64,000 nucleotides of DNA from assembly GCA_040880585.1 (NCBI GenBank), contig JBBDID010000056.1:9493-73492 (forward strand), in the 5' to 3' direction. The notes under the pieces were generated by a model. The model did no database searches, was not told where the DNA came from, and worked only from the letters and a program-made list of their open reading frames with translations. The stretch's first letter is position 1. Each line of letters opens with the position of its first letter. Both the position numbers and the translations under genes were made by a program. This document shows, one piece after another, positions 24,080 through 31,240 of this stretch. The stretch comes from Paracrocinitomix sp040880585 (GTDB lineage Bacteria; Bacteroidota; Bacteroidia; Flavobacteriales_D; Crocinitomicaceae).

Positions 24080-24271
24080 TTAAACTACTTTAACATTAAC
24101 CGCATTTAAACCTTTTTTTCCTTCTTGAAGTTCGAATTCAACTTCGTCGTCTTCTTGAATAGCGTCGATCAATCCTGAGATATGAACGAAATGTTCTTTT
24201 TTGGACTCATTATCTACGATAAATCCGAATCCTTTGCTTTCATTGAAGAATTTTACTTTTCCTGTATTCAT
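24080..24271 (-). CDS. cold-shock protein (CspA family)
   Basis: 63 residues, a single OB-fold cold-shock domain with the RNA-binding motifs G-K-V-K-F-F-N and G-F-G-F-I, then H-F-V-H-I-S-G-L. It acts as an RNA chaperone. The true start is ATG 24271 (M-N-T-G-K-V-K-F-F); a longer frame to 24325 only adds leader sequence. A promoter at 24295-24326 and a terminator at 24022-24056 define a monocistronic unit. Confidence 0.95.
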   Translation of the reverse strand: MNTGKVKFFNESKGFGFIVDNESKKEHFVHISGLIDAIQEDDEVEFELQEGKKGLNAVNVKVV

Positions 24272-24294
24272 TTGGTAATAAATTAATTTAGGTG

Positions 24295-24326
24295 CTAAGG
24301 TAATAAAAATATTTATTTCGATCAAA
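24295..24326 (-). promoter_or_regulatory. promoter of the cold-shock gene
   Basis: On the minus strand: TTTG (24323-24326), 20 bp, TACCTTAG (24295-24302, one mismatch to TAnnTTTG). The -33 TTTG is at the end of the T tract of the upstream lpxH terminator. Confidence 0.5.
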
Positions 24327-24354
24327 AAAAAGGGGGCAAAATTAAATTGCCCCC
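24324..24354 (-). terminator. rho-independent terminator of the lpxK-lpxH operon
   Basis: On the minus strand GGGGGCAA, 7-nt loop, TTGCCCCC, then eight T. A perfect 8-bp GC-rich stem about 95 bp after the lpxH stop. Confidence 0.92.
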
Positions 24355-24449
24355 TAACCCTTAACCTGTAATCGTCATAATGATCGTTTACAATTTTATA
24401 AACGCTATAGTACCAAAAAGGTTTCAGTTTTTTTCTTGAATTCGTTCAA

Positions 24450-25199
24450 TTACTTTTCAAACGTCTCTAACGACAGGGTTTCCCCGTCAAAAACTGCATA
24501 AGTATTATGACTGATCCAATCCCCGAGATTGATGTATTTTGAATGCTCTCCCAGCTCAATTTCCAGCGGCAGATGCCGGTGTCCGAAAATAAAATAATCC
24601 CTGTGTTTTTTTTGAAGTTCTGATTTACAGAACTGAATCAGCATTTCCTTATCCTCTCCATAAAAGGTTTCATCTTTAACTCCGGTAGCAGCCCGGCTCT
24701 TTCTTGAAGAGAAGTTGGCCAATCCAATTCCAAAATTTGGGTGCATGCGTGCAAACAACCAATGGCTGAAACGACTTCTGAATATTTTTTTTATCAGCTT
24801 ATACCCCTTATCTCCCGGTCCCAGACCGTCTCCATGTCCAATAAAAAAAGATTTTCCACCGAACTCTCTTTCTATTTCTGTTTTGTGTAACTGAACACCC
24901 AATTCTTTTGGGATGTAATCAAAGATCCACATATCGTGATTCCCGATAAACCAATGCACCGGAATCCCGGCATCTGTAAGTTCTGCAATTTTCCCCTGAA
25001 TACGCACAAATCCTTTTGGAATAGCTCTTTTGTATTCAAACCAAAAATCGAAAACATCCCCTAATAGAAAAATCTCAGCAGCGTCTTTTTTGACCATATC
25101 CAGCCAGCGAACGATTTTTTTTTCCCGTTCAAGGCTACTTTCATAATCGGGAGCTCCCAAATGAAAATCGGATGCAAAATAAATTTTTTTGCCTGACAT
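24450..25199 (-). CDS. lpxH: UDP-2,3-diacylglucosamine diphosphatase
   Basis: LpxH, 249 residues, a Mn-dependent calcineurin-like phosphoesterase that hydrolyses UDP-2,3-diacylglucosamine to lipid X in lipid A synthesis at the inner membrane. Metal motifs in order: D-F-H-L-G, G-D-V-F-D-F-W, G-N-H-D-M-W, G-H-G-D-G and F-G-H-R-H. Last gene of a six-gene operon that begins with lpxK; the start shares one base with the stop of the preceding tlpA gene. Confidence 0.93.
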   Translation of the reverse strand: MSGKKIYFASDFHLGAPDYESSLEREKKIVRWLDMVKKDAAEIFLLGDVFDFWFEYKRAIPKGFVRIQGKIAELTDAGIPVHWFIGNHDMWIFDYIPKELGVQLHKTEIEREFGGKSFFIGHGDGLGPGDKGYKLIKKIFRSRFSHWLFARMHPNFGIGLANFSSRKSRAATGVKDETFYGEDKEMLIQFCKSELQKKHRDYFIFGHRHLPLEIELGEHSKYINLGDWISHNTYAVFDGETLSLETFEK

Positions 25200-26341
25200 T
25201 AATGTTCAAAGATAGCTTTTAATTGATTTTCAAGTGCCTCTCCTCTAAGGTTTGTCCCGATCACCTTTCCTTCTTTATCAATTAAAACAGTAAAAGGAAT
25301 GCTCCTTACTATATAATCTGCTGCGGCTACAGATTGCCATTTTTTTAAATCAGAAACGTGGTTGGGCCAGATTAATTGATCCTGTTCTATGGCAGCTGCC
25401 CAACGTTCTTTACTATGATCTAAAGAAACAGAATATACCGTAAACCCATCTTCTTTGTAGGCATTATACATCTTAACCACATTCGGGTTTTCTGCCCGAC
25501 ACGGGCGGCACCATGAAGCCCAGAAATCAATTAAAACTACTTTTCCTTTTAAGTCTGATAAACGAATGGTGTCTCCCTCTGGATTGGGCAATGCAATTTC
25601 TTTTGCCGGATTTCCGGGGTTTAAAAAGGCCTTGGCTTCTCTCTCTTTCTTCTTGTTTTCTACTAATGCCGTCAGATTTTTAGTGGTGGGGGAATCAGGG
25701 AATGAGATTTCTAAAAGACTGACTACTTTTTGATAGAGCTCCCATTCTTTATCCTGATCAATCGTATTAATGGCAACGACTATTGCAGGAGTTTGAGCAT
25801 ACTGATTAATGAAATTGTTTCTCTTTTGATAAAACGCCTCAGCCACAGGTTTAAAGACAGCATTTACTTCATCACCCTTAGATGGATCTTGTTGATAAAC
25901 AAATTTCAAAGAATCCTGCACCTTTTTGAATTTTCCAAAATTCAATAAAAACTGGTTCATTGCTTCTGACGCTTCAGAACCTACAATATTGGATACTGCT
26001 AAAATGTCTTTTGTATCTCCAAATACTTTAATAGAATCGCCACCATGCAAAATCAAGTTTAGGATTTGATTATTGTGGAATTTGAGAAAATAATAATCCG
26101 GGAAAGGGATTTCATAAGAAAAAGCAAACTTTCCGGTTTCGTCTGCCGTGATGGTATGTAAAGGTTTATTTACCCCTCCTTTATTTTGATTCCCAAATGC
26201 TATGGGTTGATTTTCTGATCCAACAATTTGTCCTGAAATATGAACGGTCGTTAACTTTTGCTGATTTTTTGGTCCGATTTCCTGTGCCTGTAAAATCCCT
26301 GTACCAATAATGAGTAAAGTAACTATTGTTCTTTGTAACAT
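25199..26341 (-). CDS. TlpA-family thioredoxin-like protein, copy 2 (CRPC)
   Basis: 380 residues: signal peptide, DUF4369-type N-terminal beta domain (about 30-120), helical linker, and a C-terminal TlpA/ResA-like thioredoxin domain with D-F-W-A-S-W-C-R-P-C near residue 280. Such periplasmic proteins reduce disulfides, for example of apocytochromes. It is a tandem paralogue of the neighbour at 26356; the thioredoxin halves are clearly similar, but this copy has CRPC instead of CGPC and F in place of A after the cis-Pro (S-I-P-F), which should alter redox potential or partners. Confidence 0.88.
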   Translation of the reverse strand: MLQRTIVTLLIIGTGILQAQEIGPKNQQKLTTVHISGQIVGSENQPIAFGNQNKGGVNKPLHTITADETGKFAFSYEIPFPDYYFLKFHNNQILNLILHGGDSIKVFGDTKDILAVSNIVGSEASEAMNQFLLNFGKFKKVQDSLKFVYQQDPSKGDEVNAVFKPVAEAFYQKRNNFINQYAQTPAIVVAINTIDQDKEWELYQKVVSLLEISFPDSPTTKNLTALVENKKKEREAKAFLNPGNPAKEIALPNPEGDTIRLSDLKGKVVLIDFWASWCRPCRAENPNVVKMYNAYKEDGFTVYSVSLDHSKERWAAAIEQDQLIWPNHVSDLKKWQSVAAADYIVRSIPFTVLIDKEGKVIGTNLRGEALENQLKAIFEH

Positions 26342-26355
26342 ACTGTTTCTGTTTT

Positions 26356-27543
26356 TTATCCGAGTATTTCCTTCAATTTTTGTTCCAAACGCCCACCTCT
26401 CAGGTTTTGGTCAATGATACGACCTTCTTGATCAATGAGAAAAGTAGCAGGGATAGAGCTTACCCCGTAAATTGCAGCAGCTTCTGATTGCCATCCTTTC
26501 AAATCGGAGACGTGATTGGACCATGTGAGGTTGTCTGCTTCAATTGCTTTGACCCAGGCCTCCTTATTGTTATCCAAAGATACAGAATAAATTGTAAAGC
26601 CTTTGTCTTTATAAGCGTTGTAGGTTTTTACCACATTCGGATTCTCTGCCCGACAAGGGCCACACCAGGAAGCCCAAAAATCGATCAAAACGACTTTTCC
26701 TTTGAGGGATGACAAGGCGATCAACTCTCCATCCGGGTTGGGATATTCTAGTTCGGGTGCCAAGCCTTCACTCAAATCAGCCGCTTCTACTTGATTCATT
26801 TGAGTCACTATACTTTCTTTATTAAAATCAATCATATCGGGATAATCTGAGTAAGGATATTTAGCGCGCATTTCAGTGGCTACCCAATCAAAATAATCCA
26901 AATCGGTGGTGTCAAAACTTGCCACTCCTTGTGGCGGATAAAACTCTTGTAGCATTACCCAGGAAATAGGTGAGGCCGGCTTATTTTCAATGAACTCAAT
27001 GGCGTAATCCCGTTCAATCCGATACATACTATCTAATTGCTCCATGATCTCATCACGTTCTTGTGTATTGTCAGGATTTGTCTGTTCATATTTCTGAAAT
27101 AAGACTTGCTCTCTGTCCAGATAAGGAAGAATATACGCCCAATATTCCCGATAATCGATTGAGTTTTGATCGCCGCTTATGGTGTAGTTTCTATATAATC
27201 CCGGTACTTCTCCTTTTATCACCACTTCCTCAACCTCTTCATCCGGAAAAATATAGATGACCTCTCCGGACTGTTCGCCTACCTGCACCACATATTGTCT
27301 TAGCTCTTCGGTTTCTGTCCATAATTCAAAATTACCATCTTTTATGAAGGTAGAGTCTACTTTTCTGCCCTCTCCTTTTTCAAAGACCCACATGGACACT
27401 TTTTGCCCCTCAGCACCTTTAATATTTCCGGTGATTTTGATTCCTTCCCGCTCTTCAGTGTCGGTTTCTTCCTCACTTCCGCCACAAGCGATCAATAAAA
27501 AAGAAAGTAGTAAGCTCAAGATGTATGTATAATTATTTTTCAT
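26356..27543 (-). CDS. TlpA-family thioredoxin-like lipoprotein, copy 1 (CGPC)
   Basis: 395 residues. Signal peptide with lipobox L-L-I-A-C followed by GGSEEETDTEE, an acidic tail like that of surface-exported lipoproteins. N-terminal DUF4369-like domain, helical middle, and a C-terminal TlpA domain with D-F-W-A-S-W-C-G-P-C near residue 290 and the cis-Pro loop S-I-P-A-T. Tandem paralogue of the next gene (14 bp gap). The ATG overlaps the gatB stop by four bases. Confidence 0.9.
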   Translation of the reverse strand: MKNNYTYILSLLLSFLLIACGGSEEETDTEEREGIKITGNIKGAEGQKVSMWVFEKGEGRKVDSTFIKDGNFELWTETEELRQYVVQVGEQSGEVIYIFPDEEVEEVVIKGEVPGLYRNYTISGDQNSIDYREYWAYILPYLDREQVLFQKYEQTNPDNTQERDEIMEQLDSMYRIERDYAIEFIENKPASPISWVMLQEFYPPQGVASFDTTDLDYFDWVATEMRAKYPYSDYPDMIDFNKESIVTQMNQVEAADLSEGLAPELEYPNPDGELIALSSLKGKVVLIDFWASWCGPCRAENPNVVKTYNAYKDKGFTIYSVSLDNNKEAWVKAIEADNLTWSNHVSDLKGWQSEAAAIYGVSSIPATFLIDQEGRIIDQNLRGGRLEQKLKEILG

Positions 27544-29000
27544 TTCTCAATCATTTCATTAATTAGTTTACTAGCCGATTTAGGATCCGCTTTTCCTTTA
27601 CTTTTTTTCATTAACTGCCCCATTAAGAAACCCATCAGTTTTTTCTCACCGGCTTTAAATCGCTCATATTCTCCGGGATGTTCCTGAAACACTTCCGACA
27701 CCAGCATTCGTATATTATCTTCATCCGAATCCTGAATCCAATCGTTCTTTTCTGCTATTTCAAGCGCATCCCCTGCTTCATTCAACATGGCAGGAAAGAG
27801 TTTCTGAGAAGCAAGATTATTGGATATTTTTCCGGCAGCAATCAGTTCTATCAATCCGGCCAGGCGTTTTGCTGAAATGGGAAATTCATCTATGTGTGCG
27901 GCTTTTTCATTTAAATATGATTTCACATCTCCCATCACCCAGTTGGCTGCCGCTTTATAATTTTTGGTATGTTCAATAATCGCTTCAAAATACAGGGCGA
28001 TTTCTTTTTGGTCGGTCAACAAGCCGGCATCATAGGTAGACAGTCCCAATTCATTGACATATTTCCTAAAAAGTTCATTGGGTAAAGGAGGCATTTCTGC
28101 GTTGATGCTTTCAATGTGTTCTTTGGTGACGTGAATGGGCTGCAAATCCGGTTCAGGAAAATAGCGGTAATCATTTGCGGCTTCTTTTGTACGCATGGCT
28201 GCCGTTTTCCCTGTCAGGGCATTGAAATTTCGCGTTTCCTGATAAATGGTTTCTCCCTTCTCAATCGCCAGGATTTGCCGTTCTACTTCATATTCTATGG
28301 CACGTTGCACATTACGGATGGAGTTCATGTTCTTCACCTCCACTTTAACACCAAATTCATCTGCTTCTTTCAGCATCACCGAAACGTTGGCATCACAACG
28401 CAGTGAGCCTTCCTCCATATTTCCATCACAAATTTCAAGGTAGCGGAGCAGTTTTCTAATCTCAGACAGATAATTATAAGCTTCCTGAGAGGTGCAGATA
28501 TCCGGTTCAGAAACAATCTCAATCAAAGGAACTCCGGCTCTGTTCAGATCAATCAATGTGTTAAGGGGATCCATATCGTGAATACTTTTTCCCGAATCTT
28601 CTTCCATGTGAATGCGGGTTAAGCCGATCGCTTTGTCATTCCCTTCATCATCTTTAATCAGGATTGATCCTCCGGTACAAATTGGAGTAGTGTCTTGCGT
28701 TATTTGATATCCCTTGGGAAGATCCGGATAAAAGTAATTCTTCCGTGCAAAATGTTGGAATTCGGAAATAGTTGCCCCAGATGCAATTCCCATTTTAATG
28801 GCATAATTGATGGTTTTTTTATTCATGCGTGGCAAAGTTCCGGGATGTCCCAGGCTGATTGCGCTTACATTGGTGTTGGGGGCTGATCCGTACTGATTGA
28901 TATCACTGGAATAGGCTTTAGACTGGGTCAACATTTGCGCATGCACCTCTAAACCAATCACCGTTCGGTACTTATTTCGTATTTCTTTTGTTAATGTCAT
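27540..29000 (-). CDS. gatB: aspartyl/glutamyl-tRNA amidotransferase subunit B
   Basis: GatB, 486 residues, the kinase/transamidase subunit that converts misacylated Glu-tRNA(Gln) and Asp-tRNA(Asn). Motifs: V-I-G-L-E-V-H-A-Q, N-Y-F-Y-P-D-L-P-K-G-Y-Q-I-T-Q, R-C-D-A-N-V-S-V, and the C-terminal YqeY-like helical domain. Full length. It lies one base after the purine nucleoside phosphorylase gene, and its stop overlaps tlpA. gatA and gatC are not in the window. Confidence 0.96.
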   Translation of the reverse strand: MTLTKEIRNKYRTVIGLEVHAQMLTQSKAYSSDINQYGSAPNTNVSAISLGHPGTLPRMNKKTINYAIKMGIASGATISEFQHFARKNYFYPDLPKGYQITQDTTPICTGGSILIKDDEGNDKAIGLTRIHMEEDSGKSIHDMDPLNTLIDLNRAGVPLIEIVSEPDICTSQEAYNYLSEIRKLLRYLEICDGNMEEGSLRCDANVSVMLKEADEFGVKVEVKNMNSIRNVQRAIEYEVERQILAIEKGETIYQETRNFNALTGKTAAMRTKEAANDYRYFPEPDLQPIHVTKEHIESINAEMPPLPNELFRKYVNELGLSTYDAGLLTDQKEIALYFEAIIEHTKNYKAAANWVMGDVKSYLNEKAAHIDEFPISAKRLAGLIELIAAGKISNNLASQKLFPAMLNEAGDALEIAEKNDWIQDSDEDNIRMLVSEVFQEHPGEYERFKAGEKKLMGFLMGQLMKKSKGKADPKSASKLINEMIEK

Positions 29001-29001
29001 T

Positions 29002-29814
29002 TCAAATTCTACTGATCAATTCTTTCATGATGATGGTCATTTTAGGCTCTTGCTTTTTGGCCACGGCAATAACATCCTTCACAGTTACTTTCTTTATTTT
29101 TCCTTCTACTCCCAAATCGGTGATAATGGAAATCGCAAACACAGGAATATCCATGTGACGGGCCACTATTACCTCCGGTATGGTAGACATCCCTACGGTA
29201 TCTGCTCCAATGATGCGTATATACTTATATTCTGCCGGGGTTTCAAGCGTAGGACCGGTTAAAGCTGCATACACTCCTTCTTTCACCCGAATATCTTTTT
29301 CTGCTGCAATTTTCCCGGCCAACTCCCTCATTTTTTTATCGTAGGCATCACTCATATCGGGAAAACGATTTCCCAATTCATCCAAATTAGGCCCATTCAA
29401 AGGGTTTTCAGGAAATAAATTAATGTGGTCGCGGATGATCATGATATCACCAATTTCATAATCCGGATTTACCCCACCTGAAGCATTGGAAAGAAATAGC
29501 CGCTTAATTCCCAACATCTTCATCACTCGAATGGGAAAAGTCACTTGTTTCATGTCATAGCCTTCATAGTAATGAAAGCGTCCCTGCATGGCGATTACTT
29601 CTTTTCCTCCTAATTTCCCAAACAACAACTTCCCGGAATGTGATTCAACGGTAGAAACCGGAAAGTTGGGTATGTCTGCATAACTGAGGCTGTGATGGAT
29701 TTCCATCTCTTTGGTAAGTCCACCGAGTCCTGTTCCTAACACCACTCCTATTTCAGGTTGTAGCGCTACCTTATCGTGTATATACTCAACCGTTTCAATG
29801 ATTTTCTTTAACAT
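29002..29814 (-). CDS. purine-nucleoside phosphorylase (trimeric type)
   Basis: 270 residues, phosphorolysis of purine nucleosides in salvage. Motifs of the trimeric PNP family: G-V-V-L-G-T-G-L-G-G (phosphate loop), M-Q-G-R-F-H-Y-Y-E-G-Y, S-N-A-S-G-G-V-N, and G-M-S-T-I-P-E-V-I-V-A-R-H. Overlaps the 3' end of lpxK by 20 bp, so the two are cotranscribed. Confidence 0.93.
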   Translation of the reverse strand: MLKKIIETVEYIHDKVALQPEIGVVLGTGLGGLTKEMEIHHSLSYADIPNFPVSTVESHSGKLLFGKLGGKEVIAMQGRFHYYEGYDMKQVTFPIRVMKMLGIKRLFLSNASGGVNPDYEIGDIMIIRDHINLFPENPLNGPNLDELGNRFPDMSDAYDKKMRELAGKIAAEKDIRVKEGVYAALTGPTLETPAEYKYIRIIGADTVGMSTIPEVIVARHMDIPVFAISIITDLGVEGKIKKVTVKDVIAVAKKQEPKMTIIMKELISRI

Positions 29815-30742
29815 AGCATGTGATTAGTTTATCAAATTCATTTTTTCTGTCTATCAGTATCTCAATGCTTTGGTAACACCAGGGATACGGCTTGATTATT
29901 TCTGCAAATTCATCTGCCAGCAATCGCATAGCGTCTTTTTCAGTGGTCAGAATCAATGGTTTTTCTTCTGCAAATTTATCAAATAAATTATGAATCGATT
30001 CCAGCTCAGCTCTTCTAAATTTATGGTGGTCATTAAAATTAAAATGCTTTATAATCTCAGCTTTTTTGCTCAGCATTTGAAGAAAAGGGGTGGCATTTGC
30101 GATCCCGGTGACGACAATTATTTTTCTGTTGTCAAAGGTGGTGATGTTACCTTTAAAATCAAAAACATCTCCATACATGATCCGTGAAAAAAAGACGCTT
30201 TGACTTTTTAGGGGTTTAATTTGCTTTACCACAGCGGCTTTTTCAGTATCATCCAATTCAGGGCATTTGGTTACGACAATGATATCGGCGCGTTTTTTTC
30301 CTCTTCTGCTCTCCCGCAGATTTCCCACCGGCAGTATCACATCCTTATAAAAAGGAGCGTTATAATCGGTCAACAAAATATTCAATCCGGGATGGATGGC
30401 GCGGTGTTGATAAGCATCATCCAACAGCAAAACGTCAACCTCTCGCTCTTTGAAAAGATCCATTGCACCTAAAACGCGATCTGCCTCAACAGCTACCGTA
30501 ATATCTTCTCCAAATTTCTTGTAGAATTGCAAGGGTTCATCTCCAATTTTCTGGGCGGTGGAATAATCATCAGCTATAAAAAAACCTCTCTCGGCACGAC
30601 CGAAACCTCTGCTCAAAGTTGCCAAACGAAAATCATCTTTCAATAATCGAATCAGGTATTCAATATGTGGAGATTTTCCGGTTCCTCCCATACTCAAATT
30701 ACCCACATTAATAACAGGTACGATAAATTTAGAAGACTTCAT
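29795..30742 (-). CDS. lpxK: tetraacyldisaccharide 4'-kinase, main frame (5' end frameshifted)
   Basis: LpxK phosphorylates lipid IV-A precursor at the inner membrane. This frame (315 residues) holds the P-loop in V-G-N-L-S-M-G-G-T-G-K-S-P, L-S-R-G-F-G-R, and the Walker B-like L-L-D-D-A-Y-Q-H-R. The first Met (30742) is not the native start: upstream codons in the same frame continue the family sequence (R-N-G-I-Y-N-R-G-I before the Met) back to 30769, and the preceding family residues (M-K-L-L-R-Y-I-L-F-P-F-S-L-L-Y-L-G-I-T-S-I) lie in another frame, 30771-30833. One extra base at about 30770 separates them. As it stands, a product from 30742 lacks the N-terminal membrane helix. Confidence 0.88.
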   Translation of the reverse strand: MKSSKFIVPVINVGNLSMGGTGKSPHIEYLIRLLKDDFRLATLSRGFGRAERGFFIADDYSTAQKIGDEPLQFYKKFGEDITVAVEADRVLGAMDLFKEREVDVLLLDDAYQHRAIHPGLNILLTDYNAPFYKDVILPVGNLRESRRGKKRADIIVVTKCPELDDTEKAAVVKQIKPLKSQSVFFSRIMYGDVFDFKGNITTFDNRKIIVVTGIANATPFLQMLSKKAEIIKHFNFNDHHKFRRAELESIHNLFDKFAEEKPLILTTEKDAMRLLADEFAEIIKPYPWCYQSIEILIDRKNEFDKLITCYVKENH

Positions 30743-30770
30743 GATACCACGGTTGTATATTCCGTTTCTT

Positions 30771-30833
30771 AATGGAAGTAATGCCCAAATAAAGCAAACT
30801 GAAAGGAAATAATATGTATCGCAGCAACTTCAA
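30771..30833 (-). pseudogene. lpxK: out-of-frame N-terminal part of lpxK
   Basis: From TTG 30833 the frame reads M-K-L-L-R-Y-I-L-F-P-F-S-L-L-Y-L-G-I-T-S-I, the typical membrane-anchoring start of LpxK, then must lose one base to join the main frame. An in-frame stop lies two codons before the TTG. The site (ATT-A-AGA-AAC) is not a known slippery sequence, so an indel mutation or an assembly error is likelier than programmed frameshifting. Confidence 0.7.
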
Positions 30834-31204
30834 GCTTCACAAATGTAAGCTTATACGGTGAAAGTAGAAGAAAAAATCTTGATCATGTCATCCGTCATAG
30901 TTTCACGGCGCTTCGCTGTTCAACTAAATCAGGACAGGCAGTCAGGATTATATCCTGACTCCTATAACCACTCGGCTGTCACTTCGCCTTCCACTTCGAC
31001 TACGCTCAGTGGGCGGCTCAGTGGAGTACGCTCGTGGTAAACTGCTTAAATTGGTGTTCGAGTTTTATACTTTCACCCCAATTACGCAGACGTTGATGTT
31101 TTTTTGAGCGTGTCATCCACCCCGACGTGTATTTTCTACCTCACTGCGTTCTCTTGAAAATAGCAATCGGGATGTATTCCGTCATGCGTTATAGTTCGTC
31201 AGGA
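30834..31204. repeat. repeat mosaic downstream of the propeller-SpoIIE gene
   Basis: About 370 bp without a gene, built from repeats related to SpoIIE gene ends. On the minus strand, after the true stop, follow a long hairpin element (31118-31174), an orphan tail VCVIGVKV-stop (31065-31091), a 65-bp block shared with 58037-58100 (31029-31093), a 49-bp block with CACTGAGCGTAGTCGAAGTG that is absent from the other copy (30980-31028), and a second orphan tail VVIGVRI-stop with its stop-codon palindrome (30941-30971). Confidence 0.75.
31118..31174. repeat. large hairpin repeat, copy 1
   Basis: Arms CACCCCGA ... TCGGGATG and TATTTTC ... GAAAATA around a 19-nt loop form a long stem-loop. The same element is at 63934-63991 in the reverse orientation, with the surrounding 130 bp about 90 percent identical. 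Confidence 0.8.
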
Positions 31205-31240
31205 TTATATCCTGACTCCTATAACGCAGACGTCATCCAC
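31205..31240 (-). repeat. stop-codon palindrome and start of shared 3' repeat, copy 1
   Basis: The last codons and stop of the gene are GTCAGGATATAATCCTGAC, an 8-bp stem with a three-base loop, nested in a wider dyad GCGTTATAG ... CTATAACGC that extends into the 3' flank. The same arrangement ends the TPR-SpoIIE gene at 63903. Confidence 0.75.

Noticed and set aside
30858..31040. 60-codon open frame in the repeat mosaic
   Set aside because: Made entirely of repeat sequence shared with non-coding DNA elsewhere in the window.
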